Shown: positions 8,857 through 18,523 of the stretch, one piece after another
Position numbering within the stretch: the stretch's first letter is position 1
Layout: each line of letters starts with the position of its first letter
Assembly (NCBI GenBank): GCA_023251835.1
Contig: JAHEXZ010000025.1
Coordinates: forward strand, 1 to 61,847
Source: Bacteroidota bacterium
Lineage (GTDB): Bacteria; Bacteroidota; Bacteroidia; 2-12-FULL-35-15
DNA length: 61,847 nt
Direction: 5' to 3'
Notes under the pieces: generated by a model
Seen by the model: the letters and a program-made list of their open reading frames with translations, nothing else
The model's database searches: none
What the model was told of the DNA's origin: nothing
Made by a program: the position numbers and the translations under genes

Positions 8857-9735
8857 TTAATAGTCACTAAGTGAAAACTTTTTAGCATGTGGGTAATAAG
8901 CATTAAAATATCCATATCCATTCTGAACATTGGTAGGGAAATGGATAGGCTCAGAAGTGAGTTGTGTTATCAGTCCTCCTGTACGTTTGGCCGCAGTTAA
9001 AAATTCATAATACCCTTTGGTGATATTAGCTACTTCTACAGCAATACTATCCGTTGGTTTCACCTTTTCCAGAATAGCTTCATGTTCCAGCACATTATTA
9101 GTAAAGGATGCATCATTCAATAGTTCAGATGATGATAATATTTTATTTGTACCATTTCCGAAATAAGAGCTGATATCAAGATTTGCACCTGTAGAAACCT
9201 GTTTAAGGATATAATTCACTACATAAAAATTTTCTTCGGCAGGATTATCAGTTAAAATATATTTTATCGAAATAACGGTATCATTAGGATTTTTGGTAAC
9301 TATTGGGTATACCGTATCAAACTCAACCTTAGGAAGCATGGTAGTTACAGCCGAAGCGTAAAGTCCGGTAGAGGGTTCGGTTACATTTAAAGTATATGTG
9401 TTATAATTTGTCAATAAAGTACTATTGCTCAAATATATGCCCGGAACCAGCATATTTAAAGTATCCGTTTGGTTATTGTATGAAACAGTTACAAAAGCAT
9501 TTGTTACTAAGAACTTATTAAGCAAGTCTGAGGTAACGTTTTCTGAGGTTGCAATTGGCTCTAAAGGGCTGAAAGATTTTGTTAAAGAAACAATTATGCT
9601 TTTTTGAGGAATAATCTGAGAGGCCACTACAATTTTTGATTCGGCAGGTTCCACTTCAATATCAATTCCTTTGGGGGTGCATCCGCTAATTAGTAGTAAA
9701 ATTACTATACAGCCTGGCAGTATGAACTTTTTCAT
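8857..9735 (-). CDS. DUF4249-family lipoprotein
   Basis: Lipoprotein of 292 residues. The signal peptide ends in LLISGC, a good lipobox with the cysteine at about position 19. The mature protein starts CTPKGIDIEVEPAESKIVVAS, which matches the beginning of DUF4249 proteins. These are beta-rich surface lipoproteins encoded beside TonB-dependent receptors in Bacteroidota. The gene follows the receptor gene (9747-12032) with an 11-bp gap on the same strand, so the two probably form one outer-membrane unit, analogous to SusC/SusD pairs. The substrate is not evident. Confidence 0.82.
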   Translation of the reverse strand: MKKFILPGCIVILLLISGCTPKGIDIEVEPAESKIVVASQIIPQKSIIVSLTKSFSPLEPIATSENVTSDLLNKFLVTNAFVTVSYNNQTDTLNMLVPGIYLSNSTLLTNYNTYTLNVTEPSTGLYASAVTTMLPKVEFDTVYPIVTKNPNDTVISIKYILTDNPAEENFYVVNYILKQVSTGANLDISSYFGNGTNKILSSSELLNDASFTNNVLEHEAILEKVKPTDSIAVEVANITKGYYEFLTAAKRTGGLITQLTSEPIHFPTNVQNGYGYFNAYYPHAKKFSLSDY

Positions 9736-9746
9736 ATTGATAGTTA

Positions 9747-12032
9747 TTAAAATTTAAAATTATAAGCTGCGAACGGTATAAAGCCGAATAAGCCGTGTGC
9801 CACGTATTTTGCACTTCCGTCAGGATTTGTTTCTACGTCTACCCTGAAAGGTTGTGCTCTGTTATAAAGATTATAAGCTCCAATACGCCATTCGCCATCC
9901 CATTTAATGCGTTTACGATTGGGTTTCGATTTAATAATAAAACTTATATCTAAGCGATGGGATGGAGGCAATTGGGCACTGTTTCTGTCGGCATAAATAA
10001 GAAGCATATCCACATTGGTGAGCGAAGAGTTAGGCATCACAAACATACCGGTTACAGGAGTAAAACGCTGTCCTGTTGAATACACCCAGGCAAATGAAGT
10101 TGATAAACGTTTAGTAAAATCAAAGCTCCCTACAACTGACAAGTCATGTCTTCGGTCATAGGTAGCGTAATAAGTTTTACCATGATTTAATGCATCAAAT
10201 TGTCGTGTAGCCCATGAAAGTGTATATCCTACCCAGCCTGAGAATCTACCAGACGTTTTTTGTACAAAAAATTCAAAACCATAAGCATCGCCATTCCCGG
10301 TCACCAGCTCCCGCTCATAATCATCATTTAGAATAAGGTTGGCACCTTCACGGTATTCAATCAGGTGGTACATTTTTTTGTAGTAAGCTTCTGCAGATAC
10401 CGTTGTTTTTATCTTATCAAATAAATAATTATAGCCACAGGCCAATTGATCGCTCTGTTGTGGTTCTATCCTGTTACTTACCGGATACCATAAATCTGTT
10501 GGCAGTGTAATGGTGGAGTTGGAAACAAGATGTAAATATTGAACCATTCTTGAATAGCTGAATTTCAGGGATTGTTTTTCATTAATGGAATAGGAAACTG
10601 AGAAACGAGGTTCAGGGTTAAAATAGATTCTGCCTTGATGTGTTAACAAAAAAGATTGCCGTAAACCATAATTCAGCTTTGTTTTGGCAGTAATATCAAA
10701 TTCATGGTTGGCATAAACTTCCATTTCCTGTGTTGTTATTAATTTGCCCTCAGCCGATTTTACAAACTCAGATATTTCTCCTGCGGAATTAACAACATTT
10801 GGCCTAAAGCCGTGATGAGTAAATTGAATACCATATTTAATAGTGCTTCTGGTGTTTTTGAAATAACTAAAATCATATTTAAATCCAATATCAGTGATTT
10901 TGGAGCGTGCGCTAAAAGAGTTTCCGGGAGTTGTTGCATCAATAGTGTATCGGAAACGGGTATATATAAGAGAAAAATTGGAGAATAATTTTTCATTGAA
11001 TAAATGATTCCACCGCACGGTGCTGATATTGTTACCCAAGCGAAAGCCTCCATTTAGAAAATTTGTTGAAGACCTTAAAATATCATCGCCATAATAAAAA
11101 CTAAAATAAAACCTGTCTTTATCTGATAGCTTGTAGTTCAGCTTGCAGTTGGTATCATAAAAGTGGTAAGGCAAAACATCTTCGCCTTTATAAAGTAATT
11201 TTAATAATTGGTCAATATATGATCGTCTGCCAGAAATAAGAAAAGACATTTTATCCTTAGCAATAGGGCCTTGTAGTGTAATGTGTGAAGATAAAGTGCC
11301 AATTCCACCATCGACATGAAATTTTTGTAAATCTCCATCTTTCATACGTATGTCCATTACGGAAGATAACCTTCCTCCATATTGAGCAGGAAACCCGCCT
11401 TTAAACATATTCACTTCTTTCAATGCATCATTGTTGAATACAGAAAAAAAGCCAAACAGATGTGAAACATTATACACTACAGCCTCATCCAGCAAAATAA
11501 GGTTATCATCCCCGGAGCCTCCTCTCACATACATGTTGTTTTGCCCTTCTCCGCCCCGTTTTATACCGGGCATCAGTTGCATCACCTTTATAATATCTGT
11601 TTCGCCACCAAGAGTAGGTATATTTTTTATTTTTTCCATCGGCACATAAATAGTGCTCATTTGTGCTGAACGTACCTGTTCTTTTTCTCTGTTCCCTTCT
11701 GTTGATACAACTATCTCAGTCAATACATTTTCAGCAGGTTTTAATTGAACATTCAGCGTCATGTTGTTTTTTAAATTCACCTGGCGCGTTTGAATAGAAT
11801 AGCCTAAAAAACTAATTACAATTTCATATTTTCCCTCAGGAAGTGTCAGGGAATAGAATCCATATACGTTAGTAGCTGTTCCGGTAGTAGTTCCTTTGAC
11901 ATAAACCAAAGAACCAATTGTTGTTTCACCACTGATGGAATCATACACAGTACCACTGATTGTATAGTGATTCTGAGAATGCAGCAATACAAAACAAAAA
12001 ACAAAGCAGAATGTGGCAAAATATTTTATCAT
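9747..12032 (-). CDS. TonB-dependent outer-membrane receptor with carboxypeptidase-like N-domain
   Basis: Outer-membrane transporter of about 761 residues from ATG 12032, which begins the signal peptide MIKYFATFCFVFCFVLLHSQ. An in-frame ATG at 12107 lies inside uvrB and would put 25 unlikely residues ahead of it. An N-terminal carboxypeptidase regulatory-like domain (YTISGTVYDSISGE...LPEGKYEIVISFLGY) is followed by a plug domain (MQLMPGIKRGGEGQNNMYVRG, LLDEAVVYNVSHLFG) and a long beta-barrel ending in aromatic YNFKF, as expected for BamA recognition. It is paired with the DUF4249 lipoprotein downstream. It starts 4 bp after the uvrB stop codon. The substrate is unknown. Confidence 0.88.
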   Translation of the reverse strand: MIKYFATFCFVFCFVLLHSQNHYTISGTVYDSISGETTIGSLVYVKGTTTGTATNVYGFYSLTLPEGKYEIVISFLGYSIQTRQVNLKNNMTLNVQLKPAENVLTEIVVSTEGNREKEQVRSAQMSTIYVPMEKIKNIPTLGGETDIIKVMQLMPGIKRGGEGQNNMYVRGGSGDDNLILLDEAVVYNVSHLFGFFSVFNNDALKEVNMFKGGFPAQYGGRLSSVMDIRMKDGDLQKFHVDGGIGTLSSHITLQGPIAKDKMSFLISGRRSYIDQLLKLLYKGEDVLPYHFYDTNCKLNYKLSDKDRFYFSFYYGDDILRSSTNFLNGGFRLGNNISTVRWNHLFNEKLFSNFSLIYTRFRYTIDATTPGNSFSARSKITDIGFKYDFSYFKNTRSTIKYGIQFTHHGFRPNVVNSAGEISEFVKSAEGKLITTQEMEVYANHEFDITAKTKLNYGLRQSFLLTHQGRIYFNPEPRFSVSYSINEKQSLKFSYSRMVQYLHLVSNSTITLPTDLWYPVSNRIEPQQSDQLACGYNYLFDKIKTTVSAEAYYKKMYHLIEYREGANLILNDDYERELVTGNGDAYGFEFFVQKTSGRFSGWVGYTLSWATRQFDALNHGKTYYATYDRRHDLSVVGSFDFTKRLSTSFAWVYSTGQRFTPVTGMFVMPNSSLTNVDMLLIYADRNSAQLPPSHRLDISFIIKSKPNRKRIKWDGEWRIGAYNLYNRAQPFRVDVETNPDGSAKYVAHGLFGFIPFAAYNFKF

Positions 12033-12036
12033 GCTG

Positions 12037-14061
12037 TTATTTGCTGCTGAACAATTTTTCAAGTGCAAACATTTCATCGCGCAACCGGGCTGCTTCAGCA
12101 AAATCAAAGGCTTTGGCAGCCGTATCCATAGCTTTGCGGGTACGGGTAATGGCTTTTTGAAGTTCTTCCTTACTCATGTACTGAACTATAGGATCTGCTG
12201 CATAGTTGATGGTTTCATTTTCAACATAAGCACGCGACAATTTTCCTTTGGAATCTACCACTATAGAAGTTTGTCCCATAATTGATTCTCTTGTCTTGTT
12301 CAGCGCTTTAGGCACCAAACCATTAGCAATATTATAAGCAATCTGTTTTTGTCGTCTGCGTTCCGTTTCATCAATGGTGCGTTTCATGGAGCCTGTAATG
12401 CTATCAGCATACATAATTACTTTACCATTCAAATTACGTGCTGCACGTCCCGCTGTTTGTGTTAAAGCACGGTCCGACCGCAAAAAGCCTTCTTTATCCG
12501 CGTCTAATATTGCTACAAGTGATACTTCAGGTAAATCCAAACCTTCCCGTAGCAGGTTGATACCAATCAATACATCAAACATCCCCAGACGAAGCTCCTG
12601 CATAATCTTAACACGCTCAAGTGTATCTACATCAGAATGTATATAACGGCAACGGATTCCAATATTTGACATATATTTTTGCAGTTCTTCCGCCATTCGC
12701 TTTGTTAGAGTTGTTACCAATACGCGTTCATCACGTTTTACTACTTTGTCAACCTCTTCCAGTAAGTCATCAATTTGATTGATGCTTGGCCGTACTTCTA
12801 TAATGGGATCTAAAAGTCCTGTGGGACGAATGACCTGTTCTGCAATAATTCCTTCTGAACGCTGTAACTCATATTCTGCCGGTGTTGCACTTACATAAAT
12901 AATCTGGTTATGCAATGATTCAAATTCTTCAAACTTCAACGGGCGGTTGTCCATTGCAGCAGGCAAACGAAACCCATAATCTACTAAATTCACTTTTCGG
13001 GCATGGTCGCCACCATACATGGCACGTATTTGTGGTACAGTAACATGGCTTTCATCAATCACCATCAAAAAATCAGCAGGAAAATAATCCAGCAGGCAAA
13101 AAGGTCGGGAACCCGGCAAACGATGGTCAAAATAGCGGGAATAATTCTCAATACCTGAACAATAACCCAATTCACGCATCATTTCCAAATCATAGGTAAC
13201 GCGGTCTTCTAAGCGTTTTGCTTCCAACTCTCTACCCATATCTTTAAAATATTGTACCTGCTTTACCATATCTTCCTGTATCTGGAATATGGAATTTTTC
13301 ATAGTTTCAGGACTGGTAACAAATATATTAGCAGGATATATAATTACATTATCCAGTTTCTCAATAGTCTTTCCTGTGCTGGTTTCAAAATATTCAATAT
13401 CTTCAATTTCATCGTCCCAGAAAACAACACGCAGGGAATAGTCTGCATAGGCAAGATTAATATCTACCGTATCTCCTTTTACCCGAAAGTTACCACGCAG
13501 AAGCTCTTCCGTACTTCTTGAATAAAGACTTTCTACCAATTTGTGTAAAAACTTATTACGGCTTATAATGTCTCCTTTCTTAATAGGGATGACATTATTT
13601 CGAAATTCAACAGGGTTGCCTATACCATAAATACAGGAAACAGAAGATACTACAATAATATCGCGTCTGCCCGAAAGCAAAGCAGAAGTGGTACTCAAAC
13701 GTAATTTCTCTATTTCATCATTGATAGATAAATCTTTTTCTATATATGTGTTTGAGCTGGGAAGAAATGCTTCCGGTTGATAATAATCATAATAGCTTAC
13801 AAAATATTCAACTGAATTTTTTGGAAAAAATTGTTTGAACTCACCGTATAATTGGGCAGCAAGCGTTTTGTTATGACTTAGTACAAGGGTTGGTTTTTGT
13901 GTTTGTTCAATTACATTGGCAATGGTAAATGTTTTCCCGGAACCAGTCACTCCTAATAGTGTTTGAGCTGGTACATTATTTTTTATCTCATTTACCAATT
14001 GTTGTATGGCTGAAGGCTGGTCACCAGTAGGCTGAAAATCGGATATTATTTTAAAATTCAT
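12037..14061 (-). CDS. uvrB: Excinuclease ABC subunit B
   Basis: DNA damage-verifying helicase of nucleotide excision repair, 674 residues, the usual length. The Walker A motif GVTGSGKTFTIANV lies near residue 40. The beta-hairpin region YYDYYQPEAFLP, the helicase motif VIDESHVTVPQ and the C-terminal helicase motifs (INLLREGLDLPEVSLVAILDADKEGFLRS, TQTAGRAARN) are intact. The C-terminal UVR motif (MDTAAKAFDFAEAARLRDEM) that contacts UvrC is present at the end. The ATG at 14061 gives MNFKIISDFQPTGDQPSAI, the standard UvrB N-terminus. It is transcribed in the same direction as the TonB receptor gene that follows it, but a functional link is unlikely. Confidence 0.97.
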   Translation of the reverse strand: MNFKIISDFQPTGDQPSAIQQLVNEIKNNVPAQTLLGVTGSGKTFTIANVIEQTQKPTLVLSHNKTLAAQLYGEFKQFFPKNSVEYFVSYYDYYQPEAFLPSSNTYIEKDLSINDEIEKLRLSTTSALLSGRRDIIVVSSVSCIYGIGNPVEFRNNVIPIKKGDIISRNKFLHKLVESLYSRSTEELLRGNFRVKGDTVDINLAYADYSLRVVFWDDEIEDIEYFETSTGKTIEKLDNVIIYPANIFVTSPETMKNSIFQIQEDMVKQVQYFKDMGRELEAKRLEDRVTYDLEMMRELGYCSGIENYSRYFDHRLPGSRPFCLLDYFPADFLMVIDESHVTVPQIRAMYGGDHARKVNLVDYGFRLPAAMDNRPLKFEEFESLHNQIIYVSATPAEYELQRSEGIIAEQVIRPTGLLDPIIEVRPSINQIDDLLEEVDKVVKRDERVLVTTLTKRMAEELQKYMSNIGIRCRYIHSDVDTLERVKIMQELRLGMFDVLIGINLLREGLDLPEVSLVAILDADKEGFLRSDRALTQTAGRAARNLNGKVIMYADSITGSMKRTIDETERRRQKQIAYNIANGLVPKALNKTRESIMGQTSIVVDSKGKLSRAYVENETINYAADPIVQYMSKEELQKAITRTRKAMDTAAKAFDFAEAARLRDEMFALEKLFSSK

Positions 14062-14489
14062 GATAAGCGAAGTTAAGAATTTAAAATGGAAAATGCTTTT
14101 CTGATTTACATTACAGATGGGTTAACGCATGATATCAACTTCCTTGCTCAATTAATTTTTAAAGCAGAGGCATTCTCTGTTATGGACAAGGGATAGTGTA
14201 TTCTGCTATTATTGCATACCTTAGCATTGCTATCATGAAAGAACAAATGAAACTCAAACAATCCAATTACAAAATATTACAGATTTTAAAATTTTCATTA
14301 ATTGACAAAATCCCTATACAGCAATTGTTTGGCGACTATTATCTACAAAATCTCAAAGAACAACATTGTAATCAACTGAAAATCAATTTATAATATTAGG
14401 ATGCCAGTGTTCTTTATTAAAAGAGAATTTTTATTTCCCTATTGAAAAATTTTCCAAAACCTAAGTTGGTTTGAATTAATAACTATGCT
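14062..14489. other. 428-bp gap between lpxD and uvrB
   Basis: This AT-rich stretch has no RNA gene or repeat that I can recognise. It contains one small possible reading frame (see 14235-14393) and presumably the uvrB promoter. Confidence 0.5.
14235..14393 (+). CDS. Possible small protein, uncertain
   Basis: A 52-residue frame from ATG 14235 (an alternative in-frame ATG at 14196 gives 65 residues). It is lysine- and glutamine-rich (MKEQMKLKQSNYKILQIL) with no recognisable domain. A TACCTTAG box at 14217-14224 is one base from the Bacteroidota -7 consensus. Base composition alone could produce such a frame, so it may not be a gene. Confidence 0.2.
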   Translation: MKEQMKLKQSNYKILQILKFSLIDKIPIQQLFGDYYLQNLKEQHCNQLKINL

Positions 14490-15527
14490 TTAAAGCTGCA
14501 TAATTTTTTTAATTTCCATTTCCAGTGATTTTACTCTGTCATTAAGTTTTTTCAGGCCTCTGAATAGGACGTAACTACGTTGATATTCACCTATTGCAAA
14601 TGCCGGTGAGCCTTGCACAACAAGCCCTTCTTTATCTATTGTAGACCCTATACCTGACTGGCCGGCAATTTTAACTCCATCGGCAATTTTAACATGGCCA
14701 ACCACGCCAGCCTGTCCACCCACCAAAACATTTTTGCCAAGTTTGCTGGAGCCGGCAACAAAAGCGCCTCCTGCAAGCATTGAATTTTCACCTATCTCAA
14801 CATTATGAGCTATTTGTACCAGGTTATCAAGTTTTGCTCCTTTGCGTATAATTGTTGAACCAATGGTTGCCCTGTCAACAGATGTATTGGAACCTATTTC
14901 AACATTATCTTCAATCACTACATTTCCAATTTGCGGTATTTTCTTATTATCCGAGTTAGGAGCAAAGCCAAAGCCATCGCTCCCAATTACAGTACTTGCA
15001 TGAATTATACAATTATTTCCTATCACAGAATCGTGGTATATTTTCACTCCGGCATAGAAAGTAGAATTATCTCCAATTGCTGTGTTGTCACCAATATAAC
15101 AATGAGGATATATTTTTACATTATTTCCGATTTTTACATTTTCACCAATATATGCAAATGCACCAATATAACAGTCCGTTCCATATTTTGCACTTTGAGA
15201 AATATAAGATGGTTGTTCAATACCCTTTTTATTTTGTTTTGTTTGATAATAGATTTCCAACAAACGGGCAAAACTACCATAGGCATCTTCAACACGTATA
15301 AGTGTGCAGGTAGGTTTTACTGATTTATCAAGTACTATACTATTATTTACAATAACAATAGAAGCATCTGTTTCATACACCATAGGAGTATAAATTGTAT
15401 TTGCCAAAAAGGATAAGGTACCTTTTTTTCCTTCTTCAATTTTTGATAAACCGGAAACTGTAATATCTGCGTTGCCTTCAATTTTTCCGTTTAACAATTC
15501 TGCTATTTGGCGGGCTGTGTATTCCAT
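14490..15527 (-). CDS. lpxD: UDP-3-O-(3-hydroxyacyl)glucosamine N-acyltransferase
   Basis: Third enzyme of lipid A synthesis, 345 residues. It transfers a 3-hydroxyacyl chain from ACP to the 2-amino group of UDP-3-O-acylglucosamine. The N-terminal uridine-binding domain ([27 protein letters not shown]) is followed by a left-handed beta-helix of hexapeptide repeats ([IV]-G-x-N/D) from about 100 to 310, with the catalytic-type histidine in [20 protein letters not shown]-terminal helix ([17 protein letters not shown]) completes the family layout. The gene shows that the organism makes lipopolysaccharide. It stands alone here, not in an lpxD-lpxC-fabZ cluster. Confidence 0.95.
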   Translation of the reverse strand: MEYTARQIAELLNGKIEGNADITVSGLSKIEEGKKGTLSFLANTIYTPMVYETDASIVIVNNSIVLDKSVKPTCTLIRVEDAYGSFARLLEIYYQTKQNKKGIEQPSYISQSAKYGTDCYIGAFAYIGENVKIGNNVKIYPHCYIGDNTAIGDNSTFYAGVKIYHDSVIGNNCIIHASTVIGSDGFGFAPNSDNKKIPQIGNVVIEDNVEIGSNTSVDRATIGSTIIRKGAKLDNLVQIAHNVEIGENSMLAGGAFVAGSSKLGKNVLVGGQAGVVGHVKIADGVKIAGQSGIGSTIDKEGLVVQGSPAFAIGEYQRSYVLFRGLKKLNDRVKSLEMEIKKIMQL

Positions 15528-15618
15528 TTCTTAACCAATTTGTAGTGATAGTTAATATTAACAAACAATAAAATAGCCATATACCTTTGGCGTAAAAACC
15601 GAAAATGAATATATGGCA

Positions 15619-15647
15619 GGGCAAACAGCCGGTGGCTGTTTGAGCCC
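15619..15647. repeat. Hairpin element GGGC-AAACAGCC/GGCTGTTT-GCCC
   Basis: The arms AAACAGCC and GGCTGTTT flank a GGT loop, extended by GGGC/GCCC across a 2-base bulge. It lies in the 398-bp gap between lpxD and tRNA-Arg, about 100 bp upstream of a family B remnant. It has no U-run, so it is more likely a mobile palindrome than a terminator. Confidence 0.55.
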
Positions 15648-15748
15648 GTTAGCGTGAAAGCCATCTGCCTTTAAAAAACAATTATATACAGATGAAACCA
15701 AAGATAATATTTTTTTGCAAAAATTTGTTAAATCAGTAGATATATTTA

Positions 15749-15818
15749 TACTGAGCGGATGAGTTTGCTAATTTTTGTAAAACCCGATAGCTATGGGGTC
15801 ATTCAGCCGAAGTATAGT
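15749..15818. repeat. Family B palindromic repeat, degenerate copy B1
   Basis: The outer ends match the family (ACTGAGCGGATGAGTTTGC at the left, TCATTCAGCCGAAGTAT at the right), but the TTCGACAAGCTCAC centre seen in other copies is replaced by unrelated sequence. It is probably a decayed or recombinant copy. Confidence 0.65.
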
Positions 15819-15884
15819 AACAAGTTTTCAGGTAATACAATAAAAATCAAATGAATAGATTATTAATTAATTTGTTGGGTGTAT

Positions 15885-15914
15885 AAAAAAAGCACATCAG
15901 TTTTTGATGTGCTT
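15885..15914 (-). terminator. Rho-independent terminator of tRNA-Arg
   Basis: A 10-bp perfect stem (AAGCACATCA at 15890-15899 and its complement at 15905-15914) has a 5-base loop. Read on the minus strand it is followed by a run of T. It lies 11 bp beyond the tRNA 3' end. Confidence 0.85.
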
Positions 15915-15925
15915 AAATTTTTCAG

Positions 15926-15999
15926 TGGCCTCGAGAGGACTCGAACCTCCAACCTACAGAACCGGAATCTGCCATTCTATCCAATTGAACTACGAAGCC
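15926..15999 (-). tRNA. tRNA-Arg (anticodon CCG)
   Basis: Folding the minus strand by eye gives acceptor arms GGCTTCG and CGAGGCC (one G-U), an anticodon stem GCAGA/TCTGT (one G-U) with the 7-base loop TTCCGGT, and a T arm GGAGG-TTCGAGT-CCTCT. The anticodon is CCG, reading CGG. The discriminator is A and the 3' CCA is not encoded, so it must be added by tRNA nucleotidyltransferase. Confidence 0.95.
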
Positions 16000-16204
16000 A
16001 GTTATAATCTTATGCAAAGATAATGTAAAAATACCTTCTAATCTTATATTTATTTAAGCAAGAACCTTACCTGTTGCTATAATGACGCCAATAGGGAACC
16101 GACTCTCAAACCTATTACAAATTGCATCAGTATTTTTTTATTCAAATACAATAAAAACAGTACTTTTATGTTTAAAATATCGCAATTTAGTTATGCTGCA
16201 CGAT

Positions 16205-18520
16205 ATGAAAAGAATATTTCTATTAATAGTTATTACACTATCAGTTCAATTCATTCTTGCACAAAATGTTGGTGTTGGGCAATGGGAAGATTTTTTATCA
16301 TATAAAAGTGGTGTTTCCGTTGCAGAAGGTGGAGGAAAAGTTTACTGTGCAACCCAAAGTGGAGTTTTCTCATTAAATAAATCAGATAATACGATTGAAC
16401 GTTTATCAAAGATAAATGGATTGGCAGATATAGAGGCAACCGTTCTTGGATATAATTACTACAGTAATAAATTAATCATTGCATATAAAAACTCCAATAT
16501 TGATATTATTGATAATAATGGGCTAATTGTTAATCTTTCTGATATTAAGCGTAAACCTATACTTGGAAATAAAGCAATTAATAACGTTTACTTTATTAAC
16601 CAATATGCCTATTTTGCTTGTGGTTTTGGAATAGTTATTATTGATATGGATAAATTAGAAGTAAGTGACACCTATTACATTGGCTCTAATGGCAGTTTAA
16701 TTAATGTGAGAGACATTACCTCTGATGATAATTATTTTTATGCGGCTACTGATGCAGGTATATACAGAGCTTTAAAAAGTAGTCCTAACCTGGCGAATTA
16801 TTCAGCATGGTCTGTTATGAACGGACTTCCTGCAGGTGTATATAACACAATAACTGAGTTTAATGGTAAAATATATACTAACTATTCTAAACTGTTTACA
16901 AATGGCACTTATTATCAGGATACAGCCTATGTATATGATACTTCATGGAATTATTTTATTCCTCCCACTGCCCTTACTATTCGCTCATTAAAAAAATATA
17001 ATGATGTTTTAATTATGACACAACCGGGAGCTGTAACAACCTATGATTCAGATTTGATTGTTAAAGATTATATTAGTGGTTACTTTAACGATCTTACAAG
17101 AGCTGACTATGCCATTACAGACAACTCTGGTAATATATGGATTGCTGATGATAAATATGGGATGGTAGGTTGGCGACCCGGAATCGGCATATTTTCTTAT
17201 TTTCCTGATGGACCTTCCAGTGCAAATGTGGTGGCAATAAGTATTCAGGGAAACAATATGGCAGTGGCACCTGGTGGTGGTGGAAATGGCTATTTTGTAG
17301 ATGGATTATATGACTACAATGGTACTACATGGAAGAATATAAAGGGTAACTATCCTTCTATTGTGAATTTGGATACAATAAATAATATCAGTAATGTATT
17401 GGTTGACCCGAACGATACAAAACGAATATACGCAACAACAGGCTTGTGTGGGATAATTGAGTTTTATGATGGCACCCCTGTAAAACTATACACCGATATA
17501 AACAGCTCTTTACAGCGAATCAGTCCAACCGGTTATAATCCGATATGGACTTCCGGGATGGCATTTGACAATGTGTCAAATCTGTGGATTGGAAATTCCG
17601 GAGTACAGTCTTCAATTTCAATAAAAAAAACGGATGGTACATGGCAGGCCTTAAATTTTTCTTCTTTTATTGGTGGTACACCCGAAATTGGGCAGATACT
17701 GGTGGATAGAAATGACCAAAAGTGGGTAATACTTACTCGTGGGAACGGGCTCATGGTTTATAGTGGTTCGGGAACGGCTCCTAATACTTCAAATACAAAA
17801 AAATTGAGTAGCGCTGTTGGAAATGGAGCTTTGCCCAGCACTAATGTGTTTTGTCTTGCTCAGGATATGGATGGTGAAATTTGGGTTGGAACAGATAAAG
17901 GCATTGCAGTATTTTATTCTCCTGAAAGTGTTTTCTCCGGTGATAATTTTGATGCTCAACAGATATTGATTGAACAGGATGGGCATGTGCAAATACTGCT
18001 TGAAACTGAGCTCATCCAGGCCATTGCAATTGATGGCGCAAACCGTAAATGGATTGCAACTGCAAATTCGGGAGTATTTTTAATGTCGGCTGATGGAACA
18101 AAACAGATTTACCATTTTGATGTAAACAATAGTCCTTTATTCAGTAATGATGTAAAAAGTGTAGCCATTAACCAGCAAACTGGTGAAGTATATTTTGGCA
18201 CAACAAAAGGAATTATTGCATTCCGGGGAACAGCTACTGCCGGTGCAGAATTTTTTACTGATGTATATTCATTCCCAAATCCTGTAAAACATACCTACGA
18301 TGGTCCGATTGCTATTAAAGGGCTTGTAAACAACACTACAGTTAAAATAACCGATATAAGTGGTACATTAGTATATGAAGCTTTGTCTGAAGGAGGACAA
18401 GCTATCTGGTATGGTCGTAATTTTAATGGTGAACGTGTGAGTACAGGAGTTTACATGGTATTTTGCACAAATGAAGACGGCACACAAAAAATGGTAACGA
18501 AAATTTTGTTTATCAACTGA
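16205..18520 (+). CDS. porZ: PorZ-like type IX secretion system protein
   Basis: Surface protein of 771 residues from ATG 16205, where MKRIFLLIVITLSVQFILAQ is a signal peptide; an in-frame ATG at 16082 adds 41 residues without one. The N-terminal half is made of beta-propeller repeats. The opening (VGQWEDFLSYKSGVSVAEGG, VYCATQSGVFS, LSKINGLADIEATVLGYN) resembles PorZ, the attachment-complex component that supplies anionic lipopolysaccharide to T9SS cargo. Length is close to P. gingivalis PorZ. The C-terminus (SFPNPVKHTYDG...GERVSTGVYMVF) is itself a T9SS-type sorting domain, as in PorZ. The call is by remembered family pattern; a two-component-type propeller protein is the alternative. recO follows after 3 bp. 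Confidence 0.8.
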   Translation: MKRIFLLIVITLSVQFILAQNVGVGQWEDFLSYKSGVSVAEGGGKVYCATQSGVFSLNKSDNTIERLSKINGLADIEATVLGYNYYSNKLIIAYKNSNIDIIDNNGLIVNLSDIKRKPILGNKAINNVYFINQYAYFACGFGIVIIDMDKLEVSDTYYIGSNGSLINVRDITSDDNYFYAATDAGIYRALKSSPNLANYSAWSVMNGLPAGVYNTITEFNGKIYTNYSKLFTNGTYYQDTAYVYDTSWNYFIPPTALTIRSLKKYNDVLIMTQPGAVTTYDSDLIVKDYISGYFNDLTRADYAITDNSGNIWIADDKYGMVGWRPGIGIFSYFPDGPSSANVVAISIQGNNMAVAPGGGGNGYFVDGLYDYNGTTWKNIKGNYPSIVNLDTINNISNVLVDPNDTKRIYATTGLCGIIEFYDGTPVKLYTDINSSLQRISPTGYNPIWTSGMAFDNVSNLWIGNSGVQSSISIKKTDGTWQALNFSSFIGGTPEIGQILVDRNDQKWVILTRGNGLMVYSGSGTAPNTSNTKKLSSAVGNGALPSTNVFCLAQDMDGEIWVGTDKGIAVFYSPESVFSGDNFDAQQILIEQDGHVQILLETELIQAIAIDGANRKWIATANSGVFLMSADGTKQIYHFDVNNSPLFSNDVKSVAINQQTGEVYFGTTKGIIAFRGTATAGAEFFTDVYSFPNPVKHTYDGPIAIKGLVNNTTVKITDISGTLVYEALSEGGQAIWYGRNFNGERVSTGVYMVFCTNEDGTQKMVTKILFIN

Positions 18521-18523
18521 TGC

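Noticed and set aside
12033-12107. Longer N-terminus for the TonB receptor reaching into uvrB
   Set aside because: It would overlap the uvrB end and place 25 residues before the signal peptide.
16082-16204. Upstream in-frame start for the PorZ-like protein
   Set aside because: The 41 extra residues have no signal peptide at the start, while ATG 16205 begins a clear one.
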